A stretch of DNA of 64,000 bases from Heterobilharzia americana (GCA_944470555.2 OX104130.1:77443160-77507159), one strand, 5' to 3'. Counted from the first letter of the stretch, positions 22,695 to 32,998 are shown. Notes: a model not told the origin generated them from the letters alone. A program made the numbers and translations.

Positions 22695-25229
22695 ATGAAA
22701 GCGAAAGTAAACGTGGGGACATGGAATGTCCGCACGATGTTTGAACCCAGTAAGGCAGCCCAGATTGCAAAGGAGATGAGAAGGTATAACATCGAAGTGC
22801 TTGGGATTTGCGAAAGCAGATGGAATGGGAGTGGACTCTCCAAACTGTCAACTGGAGAATCAATAATCTACTCCGGTCACCCAGACGCCAACCACGAGCA
22901 CACTGAGGGAGTGGCTATCATGATGTCCTCAAGAGCATCGAAGGCTCTCATGCAGTGGGAACCAATCTCCTCCAGGATCATGACAGCAAGATTCAACTCA
23001 AAAGGAAGAAAGGTCACAATCATACAATGTTATGCACCTACAAATAATGCAGAGCAAGAGAAAAAGGAGGATTTCTACAGACAACTTCAATCAACACTGG
23101 ACAAGACGTCAGTTGGCGATATCAAAATTCTAATGGGCGACATGAATGCCAAACTGGGAGGGGACAACACGGGAAGAGAACTAACCATGGGTCGAGAGGC
23201 GCTAGGTGAAATGAATGAGAATGGAGAATTGTTTGCAGAATTCTGTGCATTCAACGATTTGGTGATTGGAGGCAGTGTGTTCAGGCACAAAGATATCCAC
23301 AAAGCGACATGGACTTCACCAGATGGACACACTAAAAATCAAATCGACTTTATCTCAATCTCAAGAAAATGGAGACGCAGTCTACTTAACACAAGGTCAA
23401 GAAGAGGAGCAGATGTAGGTTCAGACCACTATCTAGTGCAAGGAACCTTCCAAATCAAGTTAAAAGCCTTCAAGGAAGCTGGTGATAGACCTCAATTCAA
23501 GTACAACACTCGGAAACTGAAGGATGAAACTACAAAGGAGATCTTCAAAGCAGCCATCAAGACAAAATGGGAGACATCGAGGGACATCCCTGAAGAAACC
23601 TGTGTGGAAGAACACTGGAAGTCTTTGAAAGCTATGTGGAAAGAAACCTGCACAACAGTATTAGGAAGGAAGAAGAAAGAAGACAAGGAATGGATCTCGA
23701 CGGATACCTGGAAGCTGATAGAGGAGAGGAGGATGGTGAAGCAGAAGATAAACCAGTGCAAGGATGCTCAACGACAAGAGGAACTGAGCACAATGTATAA
23801 AACACTGGACAAAGAAGTGAAGAAGAGTGCACGCAAAGACAAAAGACACTTCTACGAAACACTGGCAAGTGAAGCAGAACAGGCTGCAGGTAAGAGAGAC
23901 CTGACGACATTGTATCAAATAACCAGGTTGCTATCAGGGAAGAGACCAACACAGATGAAACCAATAAAAGATGAAGAAGGAAATTTAATTACGAAAGAAG
24001 AGAAACAGAGGAAACGATGGGCCGACCACTTCAAGAAGCTCTTGAATCGACCACCACCACCACCTGCACTTCGTCCAGAAATACCACCTGCAGCCGCTGA
24101 ATTACAAGTGAACATTAATCCCCCAACGAAAATGGAAGTCCTGAACGCCATAAAGCTACTGAAATGCGGGAAAGCAGCAGGACCAGATGGAATACCGCCA
24201 GAAGCACTGAGAACAGATGCAGAGACAACAGCGGACATGCTCACACCACTATTGCAGAAGGTGTGGAAGGAAGAGAAGGTACCTGACGATTGGAAGAAGG
24301 GTTACCTTGTCAAACTGCCGAAGAAGGGAGACCTCAGTGCTTGCAAGAACTGGCGCGGAATCACTCTCCTGTCCACCCCAAGTAAAATATTAAGCCGCAT
24401 CATCCTGGAGAGGCTTAAAGATGCACTGGATTCAAAACTGCGACCGGAACAGGCAGGCTTCAGGAAGTACAAATCATGTGCAGACCAAATTGCAACGCTT
24501 CGCATCATCATAGAACAGAGCATAGAATGGCAATCAGCTCTCTACCTCAACTTCATCGACTTTGAGAAGGCCTTTGACAGCGTCGACCGAGAAGTAATTT
24601 GGAAACTGCTTCAATACTACGGAGTACCGCAAACCTTTATCCGCCTCATTCAACAACTATATGAAGATGCCACATGCCAAGTAATTCACAATGGGAAGCT
24701 CAGTGATGCCTTTGAAGTGAAGACAGGAGTGAAACAAGGTTGCCTACTATCCCCCATGATATTCCTTATTGTGGTGGACTGGATCATGCAGCAAACAGTA
24801 GGCAGCGAGAAGAGGGGGATACACTGGACGACGGAAAAGAACCTAGAAGACTTGGATTTCGCCGATGACTTGTGCCTAATGTCACATAAACTTGAAGATC
24901 TGCAGGCAAAAACTAACAAGTTGACAGAAGAGGCAGCGAAGACGGGACTTCAGGTGAATATAGAGAAGACAGAAGTGATGAAGATACCACACCACCACCA
25001 TCAACAACAACAACAAACTCCAATCACCGTCAACGGGAGAAACTTGAAGGAAGTAACCTCCTTCACTTATCTAGGAAGCACTGTTTCAACTACAGGCGGG
25101 ACGGACGAGGACGTCAAAGTCAGAATCGGAAAAGCAAGACAGGCGTTCATTAGCCTGAAACCAGTGTGGAGATCTTCTGCACTCAGCATGCGGAACAAGA
25201 TACGGATTTTCAACACCAACGTCAAGTAA
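22695..25229 (+). CDS. LINE ORF2: endonuclease-reverse transcriptase, C-terminus cut by a frameshift
   Basis: This is the first ATG before the domain, giving 844 residues. An N-terminal APE-type endonuclease shows GTWNVRTM (Asn11), GICESRWNG (Glu40), CYAPT, GDMNAKLGG, NQIDFI and SDH at about 243-245, so all expected catalytic residues are present. The RT follows with NWRGITLLSTPSKILSR, FIDFEKAFDSVDREVIW, GVKQGCLLSPMIF and DLDFADDLCLM (Asp724-Asp725). A His/Gln run (HHHHQQQQQ) lies after the RT. The frame ends at a TAA created by a 4-base duplication (AAGTAAGT) at about 25226. Role: nicking of target DNA and target-primed reverse transcription. It was probably active recently. Confidence 0.93.
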   Translation: MKAKVNVGTWNVRTMFEPSKAAQIAKEMRRYNIEVLGICESRWNGSGLSKLSTGESIIYSGHPDANHEHTEGVAIMMSSRASKALMQWEPISSRIMTARFNSKGRKVTIIQCYAPTNNAEQEKKEDFYRQLQSTLDKTSVGDIKILMGDMNAKLGGDNTGRELTMGREALGEMNENGELFAEFCAFNDLVIGGSVFRHKDIHKATWTSPDGHTKNQIDFISISRKWRRSLLNTRSRRGADVGSDHYLVQGTFQIKLKAFKEAGDRPQFKYNTRKLKDETTKEIFKAAIKTKWETSRDIPEETCVEEHWKSLKAMWKETCTTVLGRKKKEDKEWISTDTWKLIEERRMVKQKINQCKDAQRQEELSTMYKTLDKEVKKSARKDKRHFYETLASEAEQAAGKRDLTTLYQITRLLSGKRPTQMKPIKDEEGNLITKEEKQRKRWADHFKKLLNRPPPPPALRPEIPPAAAELQVNINPPTKMEVLNAIKLLKCGKAAGPDGIPPEALRTDAETTADMLTPLLQKVWKEEKVPDDWKKGYLVKLPKKGDLSACKNWRGITLLSTPSKILSRIILERLKDALDSKLRPEQAGFRKYKSCADQIATLRIIIEQSIEWQSALYLNFIDFEKAFDSVDREVIWKLLQYYGVPQTFIRLIQQLYEDATCQVIHNGKLSDAFEVKTGVKQGCLLSPMIFLIVVDWIMQQTVGSEKRGIHWTTEKNLEDLDFADDLCLMSHKLEDLQAKTNKLTEEAAKTGLQVNIEKTEVMKIPHHHHQQQQQTPITVNGRNLKEVTSFTYLGSTVSTTGGTDEDVKVRIGKARQAFISLKPVWRSSALSMRNKIRIFNTNVK

Positions 25230-25667
25230 GTCAGTGTTTCTGTATGGCTCAGAGACTTGGCGCGTCACGAAAGGCATTTCCAATAAACTACAGACATTCA
25301 TCAACAACTGCTTACGCTGCTCGCTACTGAAGATCAGATGGCCAGAAAAAATAAGCAACAAGGAACTCTGGGAACGAACCAACCAAGAACCTATCACGCA
25401 ACAAATATGCAGGAAGAAGTGGAGATGGATTGGCCATGCACTGAGAAGGCCGACTGAGGACATCACGCGTCAGGCCAGGCCCTCGAGTGGAATCCCCAGG
25501 GGAAGCGACGAGTTGGACGTCCGAGGGTGACATGGAGGAGGTCGTGCGAGGAGGAAATGAGAGCTTCTGGGCTGTCGTGGAACCAGGTTCAAAAGATCTC
25601 AGAGAACAGAGGTCACTGGAGGCGTGCTACTGAAGCCCTATGTTCCACTAGGAACCCAAGGGACTAA
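25230..25667 (+). pseudogene. Displaced C-terminus of the LINE ORF2
   Basis: After the 4-base duplication the tail continues in another frame from 25234 (LYGSETWRVTK, then RKKWRWIGHALRRPTEDIT). A second shift of 5 bases near 25470-25480 returns to the original frame (from CTCGAGTGG at 25482), reading RRVGRPRVTWRRSCEEEMR and ending at ALCSTRNPRD. Its stop codon is the first TAA of the tail (25665-25667). The two shifts sum to 9 bases. This region is the zinc-knuckle-free RTE C-terminal tail. Confidence 0.8.
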
Positions 25668-25681
25668 TAATAATAATAATA

Positions 25682-25693
25682 ATCCTTTGATAG
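25682..25693 (+). repeat. Target-site duplication, right copy
   Basis: ATCCTTTGATAG matches 22336-22347. The first two bases could also belong to the TAA tail, so the duplication is 10-12 bases. Confidence 0.9.
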
Positions 25694-25699
25694 ATCACC

Positions 25700-26340
25700 T
25701 TGTATTTCGTTGTATGAAGCTATTGATTGACTCATGTTAACCTTAACTGTGCCATTCTGAAAGTTGTTAGCCTAGGTATCCAGCTCTACAGTAGCAGGTG
25801 AACTACTGTATACTCATTAAATGGGTCTGTAGCTACAGTTTCTCTTCCGTATGCATATTGACCATTGAGTGACACGTATAAATGATGATTTGCATAATAG
25901 CTGCATAAAACGTACTTTTGACAACCTTCATTATTCTGCATTTTAGCACCTCACCTGCTACATCTACACTGAATTCAAATTTCGAAAGTAAACTCATCTT
26001 CTTTAGAAGTGACCAGAGAATGAAGATTAGCATCCCAATCCATGTTTTTACCTATGAATCTCTCTTGGTATCTATTTCTAGTGGATGTCGACTTTCTGAG
26101 TTGAATTTCACCTGCTGAAGAGTCGGGAGTTAATGAATTTACAGCTCCGATTTCATTAACGTATTTAAACTGAATGATTTGTCTCCTTTGTCATCAATAC
26201 TGAAGTACGTGGTTTCTATGATTACATAGTTTTTGAAATGGATTCTTTTTTGAAAGCGTCTCATTGCGAAGTCAAATATCATAACAAGTGTTCCTTGTCA
26301 GATAACTTGACTAGAATGATTATGTCTAGATGTTTGACAA
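25700..26340. other. AT-rich, no gene seen
   Basis: No feature was recognised on either strand. Confidence 0.4.
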
Positions 26341-26344
26341 TAAC

Positions 26345-27400
26345 TTTTCTAGATAGATTTATATAATCTTGGTTGTATTGTATTCTCTGAGCTGGGTTGT
26401 TTAATCGTGAAGCTTTCATTGTCTCGCTAGACGACATCATCAACACTAACTTCAGTATGAAGTGAGCTGTCAATATCTCTCCGTCAGTGATTTAGTGGCT
26501 TCCTCTGACGATGTGGTCTGTGATTGGTTGTTCCCTTCGATTGTTGTGTCATTGATTGTATAGAATTTCCTGTTGGCTGGCTGTTCCTCTGCTTCACCTC
26601 TCACCTTTCTGTTGTTTATCATCTTTCTTATTGGTTGATAGATTGGGTCTATGTCTATACATCTATTGATTGCTGACTGCTTGACCTGGATGCCAAGCCT
26701 CTAGGAATTCTCTGACATTCTTTGTGTTTCCTCTCTCCCTCCAAAATTTCTACATTGTCGAAACTGAATTCATATCCATAATTATCCACGTGCATTGAAA
26801 TGAATGATGAAATTTCGTGGCGTTTAATAGCCAATTGGTGCTCATGTAGACGAAGGTGAAGAGGGTGACCACTTTGTCCAATATAGTGTTGACTGCAGTT
26901 ATTGCAGTTGATTTCGTAAATGATATTCGGTTTGTCTTCTTTGATTGTTGCATCCTTTGGTGTGCATAGTAGTGTTTGGAGGTAATTTGTTGGTTTATGA
27001 GGCGCCACACTAATTCCAAGTGGTCTTAGCAATGTTGTCGTGATTTCTGATACATTCTTTATGTATGGTAGGACGATGCGTTTGTTGATTTATGTGGATG
27101 ACTTTGTAGTTGTTGATGCACGGGATAGGCATCTTCTGATAAAGTTTTGTGGGTAGCCATTCTTCTTAAGGATGGACATGAAGTAATTTTCTTCGTTTCT
27201 CCATGAAGTTGTTGTACTGCAGTGTGTTCTCGCTCTTTTGAATAGAGTCTGCACGCAACTGATTTTGTGTGTTGTTGGATTGTTGCTACTGTAGTTGAGG
27301 ATTTTGGTGAGTGAGTATTGGCTTCCTAAGGACTTGGTTTACTAGCTTTCTGACATTTGTCCTGCTGGCTAAAACTTCGATGAATGGTTATGTCGTCTGG
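26345..27400 (-). mobile_element. PLE family A copy, RT tail and GIY-YIG endonuclease
   Basis: On the minus strand the linker (LLRPLGISVAPHKPTNYLQ) leads to a well-preserved GIY-YIG domain at about 26750-26960: PNIIYEINCNNCSQHYIGQS then LRLHEHQLAIKRHE, with paired cysteines before YIG as in other PLEs. The C-terminus (about 26440-26690) is in a shifted frame. It is nearly identical to the plus-strand copy at 41640-42810. The RT catalytic part is missing or broken at the 5' end. Confidence 0.85.
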
Positions 27401-27490
27401 AATCACAATGAAAGCTTAACAATTAAACAACTCAGCTCAGAGAACACAATACAACCAAGACCACACACGTGAGCTACGAATATTCTCCAC
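27395..27490 (+). repeat. Inverted terminal segment of PLE family A
   Basis: The sequence AATGAAAGCTTAACAATTAA and CTCAGAGAACACAATACAAC is the plus-strand form of the PLE-A 3' tip, whose minus form lies at 26355-26450. The element is thus bounded by inverted copies of its own end, as described for Penelope-type pseudo-LTR structures. Confidence 0.7.
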
Positions 27491-27499
27491 TATTTCAGA

Positions 27500-27925
27500 T
27501 TTAAATGAAAATGAACGGGTTATTGACAGCCAACACATGAATATTCACTAAGATGGACCTTTTTCTACGTTTTTGCGTACGAACGTACCTGTGAAGCATG
27601 AACGTAGTATTTATAATTGCTTATACTACAATCAGAATGTGAAACTTTATTTAAGATTGTTGTGGTAACACAGAAAATGCATTAGGTTTCTCGTTCTTAG
27701 GTCCGTTACTTTAAAACTTTCCAGCAAACAAGCTTTTCTTCAATTTATTTTGCAATACAAAATATTCCTTACATTCAGTAAAATTTCCTCGACATCCGAC
27801 TTACTTTTCTCATTTATTCCCAAGCATGTTCAGGCTATTAGTAATCGTGATAAAAGAAGAAAAACTTCGTCGACTTGTTTTCATTTAAGAATTTACATTT
27901 ATGAATCTTAAAACAGCAAGAACAA
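27500..27925. other. AT-rich, no gene seen
   Basis: No feature was recognised on either strand. Confidence 0.4.
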
Positions 27926-27929
27926 AGAA

Positions 27930-29245
27930 ACCTCACAGGGAGACAAAATCAACACAGAATCTCGCACACAAGTGGATAAGTTCAAGTTGTTACACTTGAC
28001 AGTAGTGCACAAAGAACAACGGGATAGAAAAAGAGTGATATCAAAAGAGATAAAGTAGTGTAAAAATAAAAAATCTGGAGGTAAAGGTTAGTCCGAATAT
28101 TCAAGCTTTATAAGGTGTCAAGGAGTGAATGTATCTGCATCACTGTGACTGATTTCCAGCCATGTCACCAACTGTCCGTAGTCAGTGATTCTTTTCGTCT
28201 CGGGGACCCCAACCAGGCAATCTGCATCTTCCTAGATGACTCATATCAGCAGCTAGGTACTTCATCAACTTGTGCCGCATGTTAGTTTGGCTACCCTGAG
28301 CCGTCTTCTAACCCCATCCGACCTCCTCCATCATGACACGTCCGGGTAGGTGGTCATAACCCTATCAATCGACTTGACTGTCTTATTTATTACCCTTCCT
28401 CTGACCTGAACATTGGTCACACGGTGATTGCACCAAATGCGAGCATTGTTACGATGACATTTCTGATCGAATACCTATAACCACTTCTTGCCTGCTAATT
28501 TTAACACCCTTCTCTTTCAGCCATACAACAGGAAGGAACAAACAGCAGTGCAGTATACTCATCCTTTGATACATGGTCGTATATCTCACCAGTCTCCGCC
28601 ACAGATGATGCAAGCTGGCAAGTGTCAAACGAGCCTTCTATATCTGAGCTGAGATTTCGTTGGCAACCACTCTATTCAGACTGATGCAACTAGCCCAAGT
28701 AAGTGAAGTGGTCCACACATTCCAACACTTCACTCTCTCTCATTGAACTGGGGGCATTTGAAGCAGACCAGTCCTATAGCATCATCTTACGTTTGAAAGG
28801 TGCCTGAGGAACGCATGCCGAACATATTTGGATTTCTATTCAACGCGTCCAGAAGACCCTGTATTTTATCGGTGTTTTCACCAAGTGGGACAATACTGTA
28901 TGCATACTCGAAGTCAACCAGATGACCTCCAGGAATTAGATCAATCCCCTTGAAGTCGAATATAATTAGGGTTATGTCCATTATTACGTCTATGAAGAAG
29001 TTAAATGAAAAACGGTGACAATGAACATCCCTGGCGGGGATCACTAGTTGTTGTCATTTCACATGACAACTCTCCATAAACCCTGACACGGCTGTTTGAT
29101 TTCGAATAAAGAGCTTTGACAAGCTTTATATACTTGGCGGATACTCCCTTCACAGTCACACTGTCACAACACCTCACGGCAGACACAGTCGAATGCCGCC
29201 TTTCGGTGAAAAAATACTTCAACAAGTGTCTACCTCCGGTAAGCA
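27930..29245 (-). mobile_element. Family B LINE copy, RT to 3' end, decayed
   Basis: The minus strand reads RVRVYGELSCEMTTTSDPRQ then a shifted GCSLSPF, followed by GHLVDFEYAYSIVPLGENTD. YADD is replaced by YAYS as in the copy at 1-1745. Downstream (lower coordinates) are the C-terminal remnants and the 3' UTR to about 27930. The 5' boundary is near 29245. Confidence 0.8.
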
Positions 29246-29249
29246 GAAG

Positions 29250-29910
29250 CAGGAGAAAATGGAGTCATTTATTTCGATGGTATCTTGTCAATTACCTACA
29301 ACCTAGAATATCAAAATGTATAGTTTTACTGAAAATTTAGAATACTTTAATTCACCGAAAGAGAATGGAATATCCATGAGTGGCTATAATGGACAGGAAT
29401 AGTTACAGAGCCAAAGTCAATCATAATGGCAAACTCAAAGAATATTTATAAATCGGAACAAACGGTTACAATTATATACATATTACCATGAAAGTTTCTC
29501 GAACAAAAACAACGGCAGGAGTACCAATTTAAATACAGGAACTTAACACTGTAAGCTTATGTAAGAAGGTCATACGAAGAATAAGCAAAAATAGTTTGAG
29601 TTAAGCTCATATAGTGAAAAATATTCAGTATGAACAAAAGGTGATGTCACTAAATAAGTGTGAAGGAGTAAATATTTAAGGTTGATAAAGGATGATACAA
29701 TAGAATAACAATAAAGAAGGGTTACCATTAGATTATGTATACAATTGTGTCAATTCGTGAGCATTTATTAACCTTCCTTGACTTTTCTGTTATGATTAAC
29801 CTTTACTCCCTGACTATTTCTGACCATCTTAAACACTGACTGATATTCTGTTTTCTTTCAGTACATTAAAGTATTTTGGGGGAATTGTTTGGATTTGGAA
29901 ATATTTCGAG
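29250..29910. other. AT-rich, no gene seen
   Basis: No feature was recognised on either strand. Confidence 0.4.
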
Positions 29911-29914
29911 TTGT

Positions 29915-30150
29915 TATTCATCGTAGACTGACATCAGTTGGAGGAATAAAGGAAACCTGGAAGCACTGGACAGCTGTCTCGTTCTAGCATGGGACTCCTC
30001 AGCAGTGCGTTCCCACGACCCCGCCAGGGATCGAACCCGTGACCTCCAGGTTCCGTGACTAGCACATTACCATTGAGCCAGTGGATAAGTATCCAATCGT
30101 CCATATTTCCAACTTCTGTTATCTCACGATATAACGCAACCGCCACCCAA
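29915..30150 (-). repeat. Hammerhead SINE (HH2), left arm of a palindrome
   Basis: The minus-strand element has a head ending near 30150, a tRNA-like block (A-box-like TGGCTCAATGGTAATG and B-box GGTTCGATCCC at 30025-30080), a hammerhead at 29963-30008 and an end CAACTGATGTCAGTC. It mirrors 30150-30370. Confidence 0.85.
29963..30008 (-). ncRNA. Hammerhead motif with altered core (HH2)
   Basis: The minus strand reads GCACTG, CTGAGGA, stem II, GAGA, minimal stem III and CTGTC, then CAGTGC. Stem I pairs perfectly (GCACTG/CAGTGC). The invariant GAAA is GAGA and stem II has one mismatch, so activity is doubtful. Confidence 0.65.
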
Positions 30151-30370
30151 TGTCATCGTGAACTGACAGAAGTTGGAAATTTAGACAACTGGATTCTAAC
30201 CCACTGGCTCAATGATAATGTGCTAGTCACGGGACCTGAAGGTCACGGGTTCAATCCCTGGCCGGGTCGTGGGAACGCACTGCTGAGGAGTCCCATGCTA
30301 GGACGAGACAGTTGTCCAGTGCTTCCAGGTTTCTTTTGTTCCTCCAACTGATATCAGTCTACGACGAATG
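30150..30370 (+). repeat. Hammerhead SINE (HH2), right arm of a palindrome
   Basis: The plus-strand element has the head CATCGTGAACTGACAGAAG, a tRNA-like block with A-box-like TGGCTCAATGATAATG and B-box GGTTCAATCCC (30203-30260), a hammerhead at 30277-30322 and the end CAACTGATATCAGTC. It is head-to-head with the left arm; the two are near-identical reverse complements over about 215 bases. Confidence 0.85.
30277..30322 (+). ncRNA. Hammerhead motif with altered core (HH2)
   Basis: It reads GCACTG, CTGAGGA, stem II GTCC/GGAC with loop CATGCTA, GAGA, CAGTTG, TC, CAGTGC. Stems I and II are perfect, but GAAA is GAGA, which should impair cleavage. Confidence 0.65.
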
Positions 30371-30796
30371 ACAACTTGAAATTAAAGTATGTTAAATTTC
30401 CAAAAGAACTATTTATTTTGATATTGCGGATTGTGAGGAGTTGACATAATACCATCGAAATAAAGTGAATCCATTTTATCCTACTCTCATAGTTGCTGTT
30501 GCTTTTTTCAAGTTTATTTTTGATGACATCATTCTCAAAAACTGTGTTCAGTCTCATTCAAACAGTTAATTGGTGCGCACATTTAATCGTTAAAAAAGTG
30601 CTAATATTTGACAATCGATAAATGAAAACACAATAGACAAGCACAATTGGTTAGGTTTAAGGATGTACAATGTTAACACATTTAAACATAACACTAACTA
30701 AAACATTCAAATTACGCATGAAACCAACAAACTTGAATGTATCCTTTAAAAAGTCGTAAGAAATCTGCCTTCTTGTGGATTCTCGGTGTTGAGATA

Positions 30797-31214
30797 TTAT
30801 TATTATTATTTGTCCCTTGGGTTCCTAATGGAACATAGGGATTCTCTAGCACGTCTCCATTCCACTATGTTCTCTGAAATCTTTTCAACCTGACTCCACG
30901 ACAGCCCACAAGCTCTCATTTCTTCCTCACGAGATCTCCTCTATGTCACCCTCGCCTCGGATGCCCAACTCGTCGCTTCCCATCTGGGTTCCACTCGAGT
31001 GTCTGGCCTGACGCATGATGTCCACAGTCGGTCTTCTCAGTGTGTGTATGCCCAATCCATCTTCACTTCCTTCCAGTGCATATTTGTTGGGTGATAGATT
31101 CCTGGTTGGTTCGTTGCCAGAGTGAGTTGCTTGTTGCTGATTCTTTCTGGCCATCTGATCTTCAGTAACGAGCCATCGTAGGCAGTTGTTGATGAATATC
31201 TGTAGTTTGTTGTT
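30797..31214 (-). mobile_element. 5'-truncated family A LINE, minus strand
   Basis: It begins with the TTATTATTATTTGTCCCTTG tail on the plus strand and extends into the C-terminal ORF region. It is flanked by an imperfect 9-base duplication, GTTGAGATA at 30788-30796 and GTTAAGATA at 31215-31223. Confidence 0.8.
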
Positions 31215-31612
31215 GTTAAGATAAACATTTGGCATTTGAATGATATATAGAGTTACATATATGCAGTATTGCACACAAATCAGTTTTATGGATTTTGGGC
31301 ACATTGTGGACACGAGAAATATATGATCAAGAGTGAATTAGGTCAGTTGATGTTCAGTCATCTCCGTTCTATTATTGGAGAACTTACTTTTATCCGAAAA
31401 AATAGTTTGTTTCAATTTCTAAAACCTAAATGAAGGCAAGTTTCTAGATATTCTCTACACAATTCATTCGATTAGGTTAATTCTATATGAAATACTAATA
31501 AATTTGTTCACTGAAGCTTTTCTTCTTATATGATTCAGTGTGAATAATCAAATCTTTATAACTCTATTCACTTCTACTCGTTTTGATATCTCTATAGTGA
31601 TTTTTTTTCTAG

Positions 31613-31707
31613 CTTCGCAAGCGAATTACCATCATCCTATTGCGTTGATTACAACACTAGTGAAACAAGGGGAATTTGGTCACATTGATAGTGTTGACTC
31701 CATTTCG
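31613..31707 (+). CDS. Candidate exon 1 of an unknown host gene
   Basis: It follows a strong acceptor (T-tract then CTAG at 31602-31612) and ends in phase 0 at the GTTTGT donor 31708. It encodes SQANYHHPIALITTLVKQGE and continues FGHIDSVDSIS. It would join in phase to the exon at 32999. No family is recognised. Confidence 0.45.
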
Positions 31708-32180
31708 GTTTGTTTGTTTATTAAGTGTATCATACAGTTATTAGTACATTTTATTGTGTCCATAATATTGCTTCATTTTTCTTGGTATGTGTAAAAAATA
31801 ATCCCAAGAAGGAGGTCATTTGAATCCAAAAAGAATTTCATTTTGTTTCACTAATTCTCTTCAGCCGCATATAGCCTAAAAGTACAACGGTTATTCAAAG
31901 ATAAGATATTTTAAAACCAGTAAACCAGTAATACTAAGTTGAACAACAAAATCGTTGATAATCCAAATGATGTATGAGATAATTATTTGCACCATATTCA
32001 TCAAGGGAATGAAATAGTAACCATACTCTCCTTCTGTATGCAAAGGTCAGCTCGAAAAGGTTTTATTGCAATCATTTTTGCTAACTGCAGTAATGTAGAT
32101 ATTTTCTGTATGTTAACTATTTTAAAAGTTTTCGAGGTTTCAGTGTGATATTCCGTGTCTACGAGGTGTCTGGTGAATGT

Positions 32181-32950
32181 TATTGTTATTATTATTTGTC
32201 CCTTGGGTTCCTAGTGGAATATAGGGCTTCACTAGCACATCTTCATTCTGCTCTGTTATCTGCAGTCTTTCGAAACTCGCTCCATCACTGCCCACAAGCT
32301 TTCTTTCCTTCCTCACATGATCTCCTCCATGTCACCCTCGCCTCAGACGCCCAACTCGTCGCTTCCCACTTGGATTCCATCGAGGCCTGGCCTGGCACGC
32401 GATGTCCTCAGTCAGCCTTCTCAGTGTATAGTCAATCCATCTCCACTGTCCTCTGCATATTTGTTGGGTGATAGGTTCTTGGTTGATTCGTTGACAGACG
32501 GAGTTCCTTGTTGCTTATTCTCTCTGGCCATCTGATCTTCAGTATCCAGTGAGCGTAGGCGGCAGCTGTTGATGTCTGTAGTTTGTTGGAAATGCTTTTC
32601 GTAACGCGCCAATTTTCTGAACCATATAGAGGCACTGATTTGACTGACAGTGTTGCAAATCCGGATCTTGTTCACGCTTTATACTGAATGCAGTAGATGT
32701 ACACACTGGTTTCAAAGTAATGAAGGCTGTCTTGCTGTATTTCCGATTCTGGCTTTGACGGTCCCATCTGTGCCGCCGCCTGTAGTTGGAATGATGCTGC
32801 CATGCCTAGATAGGTGAAAGAGGCTACTTAGTTTAAGTCTCTCCAATTGATGTTGATTGGTGCTTGTTGCTGATGTTGTCGTTGGTTGGGTATCTTCATC
32901 ACTTCTGTCTTCTCTACATTCACTTAAAGTCCCATCTTCTCTGCCTCTTC
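32181..32950 (-). mobile_element. 5'-truncated family A LINE, minus strand
   Basis: The insertion is flanked by a perfect 14-base duplication TGTCTGGTGAATGT at 32167-32180 and 32951-32964. It contains the ORF2 C-terminus and part of the region after the RT, in several frames. It lies in the putative intron between exons 31613-31707 and 32999-33073, with its right edge 48 bases before the acceptor. Confidence 0.9.
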
Positions 32951-32998
32951 TGTCTGGTGAATGTATTGGTTGGAATTTTGTTTCTATTTCAAGTACAG

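Larger units (their letters stand above)
22446..25681 (+). mobile_element. Near full-length family A RTE-type LINE (SR2-like)
   Basis: The element has a ~250-base 5' region, one long ORF with apurinic endonuclease and reverse transcriptase, and a TAA-repeat tail (25665-25681). The region upstream of the ORF also has a 77-codon open frame (22511-22744) overlapping the ORF start; whether it is a real first ORF is unknown. The element ends GAACCCAAGGGAC then TAA units, the same end seen in at least eight truncated copies in this window. Attribution to SR2 is from memory. Confidence 0.93.

Noticed and set aside
22511..22744. A first ORF of the family A LINE
   Set aside because: The frame is open for 77 codons and overlaps the ORF2 start, but it starts at a non-ATG codon and shows no recognisable domain. 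It may just be the reading of the 5' region.
22477..24919. Several minus-strand open frames across the LINE ORF
   Set aside because: They are antisense shadows of a long, strongly biased coding region.
25210..25250. Programmed frameshift at the LINE C-terminus
   Set aside because: The shift is caused by an exact 4-base duplication not seen in the other copies, with no slippery site, so it is a mutation.
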